DNA of 30,376 bases from IMG/VR virus record IMGVR_UViG_3300028558_000083, positions 1-30,376 of that record. The stretch is one strand, 5' to 3'. Below, one piece after another: positions 1 through 5,715 of this stretch (its first letter is position 1; each line of letters begins with the position of its first letter). A program made the position numbers and the translations under genes. Origin of the DNA: a virus. The notes beneath the pieces were generated by a model, which saw only the letters and a list, made by a program, of their open reading frames with translations, did no database searches and was not told the origin of the DNA.

Positions 1-206
1 CCGGGTACGGGTACGGGGACGGGTCCGGGTACGGGCACGGGTCCGGGTCCGGGTACGGGTACGGGGACGGGTCCGGGTACGGGCACGGGTCCGGGTACGG
101 GGACGGGTACGGGCACGGGTCCGGGTCCGGGTACGGGGACGGGTACGGGCACGGGTCCGGGTACGGGCACGGGGACGGGTACGGGTCCGGGTACGGGGAC
201 GGGTCT
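1..206. repeat. 34-unit hexamer tandem array (GGGNNC-type)
   Basis: A perfect 6-bp periodicity runs from the first base to about 206. Each unit is GGG followed by TAC, GAC, TCC or CAC (last unit GGGTCT). In frame 3 every unit encodes Gly plus Tyr, Asp, Ser or His. The glycine codon is GGG in every unit, which suggests expansion of the DNA repeat itself rather than convergent protein selection. The array reaches the window edge, so its true length is unknown and assembly may have collapsed or broken here. Confidence 0.95.
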
Positions 207-218
207 TCCGATCCGTAG
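3..218 (+). CDS. Gly-X repeat protein, C-terminal part (5' end outside window)
   Basis: Frame 3 stays open from the window edge to a TAG at 216-218. It encodes 34 Gly-X dipeptides (X is Tyr, Asp, Ser or His) and ends Ser-Ser-Asp-Pro. Frame 3 is preferred for two reasons: its stop lies six bases before a strong terminator, and the Gly-Tyr-Gly-Asp-Gly-Ser style of tail is familiar from small phage proteins. The other two plus frames would give Arg-Val or Pro-Gly/Thr-Gly repeats and run through the terminator. The repeat is hydrophilic and probably disordered. Function is unknown, and the N-terminal domain that might name it is missing. Confidence 0.6.
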   Translation, partial: GYGYGDGSGYGHGSGSGYGYGDGSGYGHGSGYGDGYGHGSGSGYGDGYGHGSGYGHGDGYGSGYGDGSSDP

Positions 219-223
219 CCAGG

Positions 224-253
224 AAAAGCGCCTCAGAACCGGGGCGCTTTTTT
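224..253 (+). terminator. Rho-independent terminator
   Basis: Arms AAAAGCGCC (224-232) and GGCGCTTTT (243-251) form a 9-bp stem with a 10-nt loop and end in a run of T. It starts six bases after the TAG of the Gly-X repeat protein and separates that gene from the small-gene cassette downstream. Confidence 0.85.
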
Positions 254-275
254 CTTATAATATCTCGGTTTTTAT

Positions 276-304
276 CTTTCCCTGCCCCATCATTGTGATA
301 TGAT
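276..304 (+). promoter_or_regulatory. Possible extended -10 promoter
   Basis: TG-A-TATGAT (296-304) fits an extended -10 box and lies just after the terminator and 28 bases before the first small gene at 332. No good -35 is seen at the right distance (276-281 reads CTTTCC), so this rests on the extended -10 and on position. Confidence 0.35.
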
Positions 305-331
305 CATCACGCCAAACGAATGGAGGACAAC

Positions 332-610
332 ATGGATACGGAAAAGTTGGTTAATGATCTTCGCACCCATACCATCGTCGGAGAGTTTGCAGGAAATTCA
401 GAACTTTCAGAGGAGATGATCGGACTACGGGTTCAGGCTGCGTATACCATCGAACATCAGTCCGCGACCATCAAGGCGCTGACGGATGCGCTGGAAAGTG
501 CGCTGTACTGGGCGAATATGGCGAATGGAGCGTATGTCATCGGCCAGAGCGCTAGGGACAACGACTTGAGCGCGGCTTATGACGTGCTGCAAAAGTCTAA
601 GGAGGAGTAG
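332..610 (+). CDS. Small hypothetical phage protein (92 aa)
   Basis: The start at 332 is chosen because GGAGG lies five bases upstream. An in-frame ATG at 320 has no ribosome site and actually overlaps that Shine-Dalgarno. The protein is soluble and mostly helical by composition, with no motif I recognise. It is the first of three closely spaced genes (332-918) bounded by terminators on both sides, and its stop abuts the next start. Small early or accessory phage proteins look like this. No function is assigned. Confidence 0.7.
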   Translation: MDTEKLVNDLRTHTIVGEFAGNSELSEEMIGLRVQAAYTIEHQSATIKALTDALESALYWANMANGAYVIGQSARDNDLSAAYDVLQKSKEE

Positions 611-751
611 ATGAATAAATTTGAGAAGGCCATTGAATATCTTGTGAGTAGGCAGAAAAAGACTAGGGAAGAGGCCGAAGAACTTGTGCGAAAATTTTCA
701 ATGTCAGTAGATATGTGGGCAGAACAATATGACTGGCATTATAGGAGGTAA
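611..751 (+). CDS. Small hypothetical protein (46 aa)
   Basis: The ATG immediately follows the TAG of the preceding gene, with a strong AAGGAGGAG ribosome site inside that gene's 3' end. The 46 residues are charged and helical (KKTREEAEELVRKFSM) and end in an aromatic stretch. It ends in AGGAGGTAA, so its own stop region supplies the ribosome site of the next gene. This interlocking supports real translation despite the short length. Function unknown. Confidence 0.65.
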   Translation: MNKFEKAIEYLVSRQKKTREEAEELVRKFSMSVDMWAEQYDWHYRR

Positions 752-756
752 CCAAA

Positions 757-918
757 ATGACCGACACCCCAATCGGCATCCCCAGCGGGTGGGAGGAGAT
801 TGCGGCATTTGAAGCAATCAATCCATTCCCCAATTACAATGCATTTCATTATCGCAGGAACGAAACGAGCGCAGATGATTTCAGCCGGTATACTCACGAC
901 TGGCGCGTCCTCGAATAA
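757..918 (+). CDS. Small hypothetical protein (53 aa)
   Basis: The ATG lies seven bases after an excellent AGGAGGT site that overlaps the end of the previous gene. The protein starts MTDTPIGIPSGWEEIAAFEA and is rich in aromatic and acidic residues, with no membrane helix. The frame opposite it on the minus strand is also open (739-921), but it lacks a ribosome site and lies inside a plus-strand set. This is the last gene of the small cassette, followed by a promoter-like stretch and a terminator. Confidence 0.65.
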   Translation: MTDTPIGIPSGWEEIAAFEAINPFPNYNAFHYRRNETSADDFSRYTHDWRVLE

Positions 919-927
919 CAATCATCC

Positions 928-956
928 TTGACGCAACAAGCTAAATCCCGTACTTT
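928..956 (+). promoter_or_regulatory. Weak sigma70-like promoter candidate
   Basis: TTGACG (928-933), a 17-bp spacer and TACTTT (951-956). The -35 is good and the -10 is weak. It lies in the only sizeable gap before the tail genes, but a terminator hairpin follows 40 bases later, so it would need readthrough or attenuation to serve them. Confidence 0.3.
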
Positions 957-995
957 CTACATAATGGCTTCAATGCTATAGATCGACAGGGGCAT

Positions 996-1030
996 AACCC
1001 GAACCATTGCCGTGGTCCGGGTTTCTTTTT
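996..1030 (+). terminator. Rho-independent terminator before tail genes
   Basis: AACCCG-a-ACCA (996-1006) pairs with TGGT-c-CGGGTT (1013-1023) around a TTGCCG loop, then TCTTTTT follows. It closes the small-gene cassette. The next gene's likely TTG start is only 13 bases further on. Confidence 0.8.
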
Positions 1031-1042
1031 GTGGGGTGCGCT

Positions 1043-1528
1043 TTGACAATCACAGTCAAGACTGCCTCAGACCTCAACGCCGCCTTACAGCGCATCATCG
1101 CGGAAAGGGTTGATCGTGGCGTCGCTGCTGCAACCCGAGAAGTTGCAGTTTACGCATTTACCGAGTGGACTGGCGGAAAGTTCACTTGGTCGAAATACAA
1201 TCCGAATGATGTGTGGTCCGGCCAATCGCGCCAATCCGTGAATATCGGCATCGGTTCACCCGATCCGAGTTTTGCGCCGGATAACCCCGGTTCATGGCCG
1301 ATGCACGAAAGCCCGTATCCGCCGCGTGATCCGTTCGAGGCCCGGTTTAAGCTAGAGGGGCTTCCGGCTTACGTTCCGGTCTATATCTCGGACAATGCGC
1401 CGAATATGGCGAAGGTCGAGGCCCATACTCAAGTTGCCCACATGGCCGCAGCGTTCACGCAGGCCCATTTCAAGCCCGGTTTCAACTGGAAGCCGGTTAT
1501 ATCTATGTCGTCTTCTGTTCCGTTCTGA
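1043..1528 (+). CDS. Putative tail completion protein (HK97 gp10-like)
   Basis: 161 aa from a TTG start (sequence MTITVKTASDLNAALQRIIA). The 36 codons open upstream of it run back through the terminator, so the TTG at 1043 is preferred; GTGGGG lies about seven bases before it. Size, position directly before the tail terminator gene, an N-terminal helix followed by a Trp-rich beta region and a C-terminal helix all suit the HK97 gp10 / neck family, which joins head and tail. No diagnostic motif is present, so the family call rests mainly on gene order. Confidence 0.55.
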   Translation: MTITVKTASDLNAALQRIIAERVDRGVAAATREVAVYAFTEWTGGKFTWSKYNPNDVWSGQSRQSVNIGIGSPDPSFAPDNPGSWPMHESPYPPRDPFEARFKLEGLPAYVPVYISDNAPNMAKVEAHTQVAHMAAAFTQAHFKPGFNWKPVISMSSSVPF

Positions 1529-1536
1529 GGTAGTTC

Positions 1537-1959
1537 ATGGCCGCCACCCTTGACCAAATCGAGGCGGCGTTGCTGGCCCCGTTCATTAGCGTTGCGGACG
1601 GCGGAACGGGGGCGTGGACTGCGACGAGCTACGTCGCTTATGAGAACGTCGATTTCAACGCTCACAGCATTTCTGACCCGTTTATCTCAGTCGTGACGAA
1701 CGGCGGAGCGTCCACCCGCGTCGGCGTGTCAAATGTCGAATTCGGAAATCCGGTAGTGACAATTTCCGCATTCACGCCCCTGGGCACGGGCAAGGCTTCG
1801 GCCCGCGTGCTTCTGGATACTGCCGCAGCGATTTACCGCGACGTGCATTTCGAGGCTGGGACGAGCAACATCTTGGCCTATTCGTTTTCCGCCCCGGTCG
1901 AACTGCCCCATGAAGGCTGGTATCGACTGAGCCAGCAAATCAGCTTCAAGCTTTTCTAA
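1537..1959 (+). CDS. Putative tail terminator protein (DUF4128-like)
   Basis: 140 aa with GAGG six bases before the ATG. It starts with an amphipathic helix (AATLDQIEAALLAPF), continues with beta strands and ends in an aromatic strand (SQQISFKLF). That is the layout of small tail terminator proteins, which cap the tail tube and stop polymerisation. It sits between the gp10-like gene and the tail tube gene region, the usual place, although a glycosyltransferase and a broken endonuclease gene now separate it from the tube gene. Confidence 0.6.
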   Translation: MAATLDQIEAALLAPFISVADGGTGAWTATSYVAYENVDFNAHSISDPFISVVTNGGASTRVGVSNVEFGNPVVTISAFTPLGTGKASARVLLDTAAAIYRDVHFEAGTSNILAYSFSAPVELPHEGWYRLSQQISFKLF

Positions 1960-1985
1960 CCGATCCTCCCGACAAGGATTGCAAT

Positions 1986-3371
1986 ATGTGGGTACTGCCG
2001 TCTTATGGCAGGCCGGTGCAGTGTGCATCAGCCGTTGCCGCGATGATCGAGCATGGGTCAACCGCCCATGGCGCTATTTACGTTTGCTCAGATGACCCGT
2101 CTTGGCCCGAATATGTGGGCATGACGCTTCCGCCTCAATGGCAGGTCGTGACGATGCCCGAAGGCATGGGATGGCAACCGGACAAGCTCAATAATGCGCT
2201 GCGACGATTCCCAGATGAGCCGTGGTATGGTTGGATTGCTGACGATATCTTTGCTCAAACGCATGGATTTGAGGATGCCCTAGTCCGCGCCGCTGGCTCT
2301 TGGGGTATCGCAAGCGGCAATGACCTGTGGCAGGCAAAAGCTGATATCCGCAAGGGCCGTATGCACGGCGCTACGGTGTTCGGTGGAGATTTCCTCCGGG
2401 CCTGGGGGCAGTGGGTGCCGCCGGGCTTTAAGCACTGGTATATCGAAGACGTGTGGGAGAGCCTGGGGCGCGAGCTAGGAAACTGGCGCACGCTTATGGA
2501 TGTGGTGACGGAGCATCGGCACCCGTTCAAGGATGGTGCTGAGGGCGATGAGACGCACTCTCGGGCTAATGAGGATGGGGTTCGGCGGCTAGGAGAAATG
2601 GCCTATCATGAATGGCGCTCATCGTCATTCGCCTCCGATGTGTTCCGCTTACGTCAGTCTATGTGGGCCGCTCGCGGGTTGAACCTTAATATGCTTCATG
2701 GCCGGTCCGTCATGTTCGGACTGCCCTGTTATGATAAGGTGGACCCGAAGCGCGAGGAAGCGCTTATGAATGCGGTCTATCTCTTGGCGCAATTTGGCGT
2801 CAGGGTAGGACATCTCCATGTTACCGGGCAAACTATCCACATCGCCCGCAACGCTATTGCTGACGCCTTCATGCGGTCGGATTTCACAGACCTGTTCTTC
2901 ATTGACGCCGACATGAGCTTTTCGGCATGGGATGTGGTCAAGTTCATCGCCGCGCCGCATCCGCTGTTGGCTGGGGTGGGCCGCAAGCGAGCGGAAATGT
3001 CTCTCACCGACCCGGCTACTTGGTGTTTCCATTTAGACCCTAAATTAAAAGGCGTTATGCCTAAAGACGAATACGGCATGTGCGAGGTCGCCCAAGTCGG
3101 AACCGGGCTTATGCGCATTCGGCGCGAGGTTTTCGAGGCAATTTTGGCTAACGATAACAGTCTGTTGCGTGCCAAGGATCGGGAACGTAAAAACTTTTAC
3201 GCTAAGTATTTCGCATGGACCGACGACGGCGAAGACGAGATTTCCGAGGATATCACTTTCTGCCGCCGATATACTGATGCGGGAGGGAAGATTTGGATTG
3301 ATCCGCACGTCGGGCTTTACCACTATGGGCAACATGGTTGGTATGGATGTGTGCGCGATATCATGGAATAG
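1986..3371 (+). CDS. Tandem-domain glycosyltransferase-like protein (two GT-A modules)
   Basis: 461 aa. The N-terminal half starts with a GT-A-like strand (VLPSYGRP) and has W83-IADD, a DxD-type metal site, followed by a long acceptor-type loop. The second half restarts as another nucleotide-sugar fold (FGLPCYDKVDPKREEALMNA) and has FIDADM at 305-310, a clear DxD motif after a hydrophobic strand, with R+N residues (HIARNAIADAF) before it as in family 2 transferases. It probably transfers sugar to a virion protein or host glycan. It lies inside the tail module, in the same direction, between tail terminator and tail tube genes. AAGGATT precedes the ATG. Donor and acceptor cannot be told. Confidence 0.75.
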   Translation: MWVLPSYGRPVQCASAVAAMIEHGSTAHGAIYVCSDDPSWPEYVGMTLPPQWQVVTMPEGMGWQPDKLNNALRRFPDEPWYGWIADDIFAQTHGFEDALVRAAGSWGIASGNDLWQAKADIRKGRMHGATVFGGDFLRAWGQWVPPGFKHWYIEDVWESLGRELGNWRTLMDVVTEHRHPFKDGAEGDETHSRANEDGVRRLGEMAYHEWRSSSFASDVFRLRQSMWAARGLNLNMLHGRSVMFGLPCYDKVDPKREEALMNAVYLLAQFGVRVGHLHVTGQTIHIARNAIADAFMRSDFTDLFFIDADMSFSAWDVVKFIAAPHPLLAGVGRKRAEMSLTDPATWCFHLDPKLKGVMPKDEYGMCEVAQVGTGLMRIRREVFEAILANDNSLLRAKDRERKNFYAKYFAWTDDGEDEISEDITFCRRYTDAGGKIWIDPHVGLYHYGQHGWYGCVRDIME

Positions 3372-3394
3372 GTAGAGGAAGCCTGATACAATTC

Positions 3395-3428
3395 GGGCCG
3401 GTGCAGCGTTGACGCGCTAGACCGGCCC
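3395..3428 (+). other. Strong hairpin after the glycosyltransferase gene
   Basis: GGGCCGGT (3395-3402) and ACCGGCCC (3421-3428) pair perfectly over 8 bp, with partial further pairing inside (AGCG with CGCT). No T run follows, so it may be an RNA processing or stability element or a mobile-insert boundary rather than a simple terminator. Confidence 0.5.
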
Positions 3429-3457
3429 TGATCATTAACCGCTAAGGAACAGCGACT

Positions 3458-3914
3458 ATGACTGAGACGAAGATAGCGCATTCGCGCAAACCTCGCAACG
3501 ATTTGACTGCTGAATATGTCAGGTCAATCCTTGAATATGACCCCAATACCGGCATTTTCAGATGGAAATGGCGCGAAGGGGTTCGGCCGGAAATAAACAC
3601 AAAATTTGCCGGATATGACTGGAGAATATCCAGAACGCGAGATAGACCACATTGATGGGAATCCATCAAACAATAGATTTTCGAATCTAAGGGCCTGCGC
3701 CCCCTCGGAAAACATGGCGAACCGTCGGGTGAGTTCAAGATCAAAGACTGGTTTGAAGGGAGTTTCTTACTTTCCATTTCGTAGAAAATGGAGGGCAAGA
3801 GCGCAGAAAAACGGAAAGTCAATATATCTCGGTCTTTTCGATACAAAAGAAGAGGCCTATGCAGCATATTGTGAGGCTGCGCCAAAAATACATGGCGATT
3901 TCGCTCACACATAA
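3458..3914 (+). pseudogene. Decayed HNH endonuclease with AP2 DNA-binding domain
   Basis: Two frames carry two parts of one known architecture. Frame 2 (3458-3655) gives the N-terminal part typical of phage HNH proteins (EYVRSILEYDPNTGIFRWKW). Frame 3 resumes at about 3612 with TGEYPEREIDHIDGNPSNNR, the HNH core, and an AP2-type DNA-binding domain (TGLKGVSYFPFRRKW to the end). The stretch normally between them (Gly-Tyr-rich strands and the AHRLAW-like segment) is missing, so the lesion is an out-of-frame internal deletion of perhaps 60-75 bp near 3608-3614, not a simple 1-base error. These are free-standing homing-type nucleases. Here it probably no longer cuts. Confidence 0.8.
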
Positions 3915-3919
3915 TAGTC

Positions 3920-4009
3920 GGCTCCGTCCGACTTAAGCCCTAATCATGGCCTTGGGCAAGCCTTGACCGCAATGCCGTGATGGCATCGCTTTCCACCTAG
4001 AACGGAGCC
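3920..4009 (+). promoter_or_regulatory. Structured leader before the tail tube gene
   Basis: GGCTCCGT (3920-3927) is exactly complementary to ACGGAGCC (4002-4009), which contains the GGAG ribosome site of the tail tube gene at 4017. Between them is a small local hairpin, ATGCC-gtgat-GGCAT. The long-range pairing could hide the ribosome site or protect the mRNA. A chance origin cannot be excluded. Confidence 0.35.
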
Positions 4010-4016
4010 TATAATC

Positions 4017-4502
4017 ATGGCCAGTTACACACCCGCCTCCTCAACCGCCACCCTAGTTGGTGTTGCCAAAACCAAAGTCTATCTCGGGACGTCCACGACC
4101 ACTGCGGATAACGATGCTTTCGTTGAAATCGGCGGTGTGATGGAGATTCCAGAATTCGGGGCTTCTGACACTGAAATCAAGACCCAGCTTGTCGGGCAAG
4201 ACCTTGAGCAGACTGATAAGGGAGTCACGACGCTGGGCGGCGGTAATCTTGTTTGCGCCCGTGACTATTCTGATACCGGTCAGACCAATATGAGCGCCGC
4301 ACAAGCCGATAAGTCAGGCGTCAATTACAATCTTCGAATTGTGTTCCCAAATAAGATTACTTCCACGGGAACTGGAACGATGTATGACCTTAAGGTAAAG
4401 GTTCTTGGTGACCGTATCGTTACTGGCGGCCCGAATAACATTACAAAGGTAAACTACGCTCTCGGCTTCAACAGCCGTCCGACGAAGACCCCCGCGACCT
4501 AA
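4017..4502 (+). CDS. Major tail tube protein (putative)
   Basis: 161 aa, Thr/Ser/Gly-rich, almost all beta, low in cysteine. It has the pattern of siphophage tube subunits: a short N-terminal arm, then KVYLGTSTT and EIGGVMEIPEFG, a lead-in to the tube beta-sandwich. It lies between the tail terminator and the chaperone pair that precedes the tape measure gene, the canonical position. GGAG lies 9 bases before the ATG. It would polymerise as rings around the tape measure protein to form the non-contractile tail. Confidence 0.75.
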   Translation: MASYTPASSTATLVGVAKTKVYLGTSTTTADNDAFVEIGGVMEIPEFGASDTEIKTQLVGQDLEQTDKGVTTLGGGNLVCARDYSDTGQTNMSAAQADKSGVNYNLRIVFPNKITSTGTGTMYDLKVKVLGDRIVTGGPNNITKVNYALGFNSRPTKTPAT

Positions 4503-4587
4503 TCCGGGGCAACCCGGTAGGGTGGGGCGCTGTTGTCGGGACGGCGCTCCATCCGCTCTTATTCCATCCCGATATGAGGCACCCGAC

Positions 4588-4779
4588 ATGCCAAGAACAC
4601 TAGACTACTGTGGCGTTCGATCGCTCTGCGGAAAGCAGATTGCGAATGAACTCTTTGGCCGCACTATCCCGGATGGTTTCGACATGGATCACCCAGGAGA
4701 CGAAGAGGCAATTTCGGCAATCGTTCGTGAATTTGAACCTTGTGCAAATTGCTCATACGAAGACCACTGCGAACCTTAA
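4588..4779 (+). CDS. Small cysteine-containing protein (63 aa)
   Basis: The ATG at 4588 has GAGG eight bases upstream. An upstream in-frame ATG at 4522 lacks one and adds an unlikely N-terminus. Five cysteines occur as C8 and C14 near the N-terminus and CANCSYEDHC at the C-terminus, which suggests metal binding, but the set is not a standard zinc finger I can name. It lies between the tail tube and chaperone genes, an unusual spot for such a protein. Confidence 0.55.
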   Translation: MPRTLDYCGVRSLCGKQIANELFGRTIPDGFDMDHPGDEEAISAIVREFEPCANCSYEDHCEP

Positions 4780-4800
4780 CCCGACGAAAGAAATCCCGAC

Positions 4801-5265
4801 ATGACCAAGAACATCATTGACCTCGACGCCATGGCCTACCGCGATACCGGCGTGTGCGAAATTAAGCACCCCGTATCGAAGGCGATCATTGGCCGCATCG
4901 AATGCCATTCTCCCCGATCCCCTGTCGTCATCGCGTTTGACGATGCCCAGGCGATGAAGGACGCGGCAGAGGACCGCGAACACGCTAAGGCCCGTATTGA
5001 CGCGGCCATTGCCAGCGCCCCGGAGCCAACTAGCCCCAAAGACGCCCGCACTCCCGCCGAGTGGCGCGAACGTGCATTCCGTCGCCTTGCCGTCCACGTC
5101 ATTAAGGGCGACTTCGAAATCAAGATCGACGGCAAATCCCAACCCTTCACTTCCGAAACTGCACTTGCAGTTTTCAATTCCCCCCGCAATGACTGGTTGA
5201 CGGCGCAGTTTGCCGATTACGTAGGAAAGACGGAAAATTTTACTCCGAACTCTGCGGACGCCTGA
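4801..5265 (+). CDS. Tail assembly chaperone, short form (gpG-like)
   Basis: 154 aa between the tail tube and tape measure genes, the place of lambda gpG. It is mixed helix/strand and acidic, with an Ala/Pro-rich linker around residues 68-85. In lambda-type phages the short chaperone coats the tape measure protein during tail assembly and is made in excess over its frameshifted extension. The ribosome site before 4801 is weak (AAAGAAAT). Its 3' end overlaps the -1 frame that carries the extension. Confidence 0.7.
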   Translation: MTKNIIDLDAMAYRDTGVCEIKHPVSKAIIGRIECHSPRSPVVIAFDDAQAMKDAAEDREHAKARIDAAIASAPEPTSPKDARTPAEWRERAFRRLAVHVIKGDFEIKIDGKSQPFTSETALAVFNSPRNDWLTAQFADYVGKTENFTPNSADA

Positions 5266-5705
5266 TCCGGTTCGCAGAGTACCAGTTCCGACTAGGGAAG
5301 ACCCTAAAGGACAAAGACGGAAAATCGGTAGGGACAAATCGGGACTGGCTTAATCGGTATCTGAAAGACAATTCAGGATACTCCGCCGCTCAGATACGGA
5401 AGGCTCTTAACGGGCCTTCCTGCCCCCGTTTGATGGCGCATTTGTGGGGATGGTTCCTCGAACTGTCCAACATGCGCGATTGGGGAGAGGGTGGCCCTCG
5501 GGCCATTAAACCGACCGACATCTCCGCATGGTCTGGTCTAGTCGGAGTTTCTCTACTTCCCCATGAAATACGCATCCTTTTAGACATGGATGTCCGCTTC
5601 CGAAATATCCATGCGGAAGACGAAACGCCTGAAAATCTCAGCGCAGACGAACGCAACATGATTGCTTGGGTTGATGCCGCTCGGATGGCGGCTTCTTACG
5701 GATAG
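4801..5705 (+). CDS. Tail assembly chaperone, long form by -1 frameshift (gpGT-like)
   Basis: The -1 frame is open from before 5223 to the TAG at 5703-5705 and has no convincing own start. Its protein is clearly real: RFAEYQFRLGKTLKDKDGKS, later WSGLVGVSLLPHEIR and LLDMDVRF, resembling gpT-type extensions that bring the chaperone to the tail. A slip at A-AAT-TTT (5235-5241) joins 147 residues of the short form to 154 new ones, about 301 aa. A separate start inside the second frame (TTG 5430 or ATG 5433) would cut off conserved-looking sequence and lacks a ribosome site. Confidence 0.75.
5235..5241 (+). promoter_or_regulatory. Programmed -1 slippery heptamer
   Basis: In the zero frame the codons read gAA-AAT-TTT-ACT. 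A-AAT-TTT fits X XXY YYZ with X=A, Y=T, Z=T, so both tRNAs can re-pair as AAA-TTT. It lies 24 bases before the zero-frame stop (5263-5265), the usual arrangement for siphophage chaperone frameshifts. No obvious long stem follows. Confidence 0.65.
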
Positions 5706-5715
5706 GAATTGATCT

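Noticed and set aside
1-206. CRISPR array or telomere-like end
   Set aside because: Units are only 6 bp with no spacers, and one frame codes a Gly-X protein that stops right before a terminator.
739-921. 60-aa minus-strand ORF opposite the 53-aa gene
   Set aside because: No ribosome site, and the plus-strand gene has an excellent AGGAGGT and interlocks with its neighbours.
2649-3335. Several open minus-strand frames opposite the glycosyltransferase gene
   Set aside because: They are shadows of a long plus-strand gene with clear DxD motifs and carry no recognisable protein features.
4753-5337. 194-aa minus-strand ORF opposite the tail chaperone
   Set aside because: Opposes a well-placed tail gene, and has Arg/Gly/Val-rich shadow composition and no coding context.
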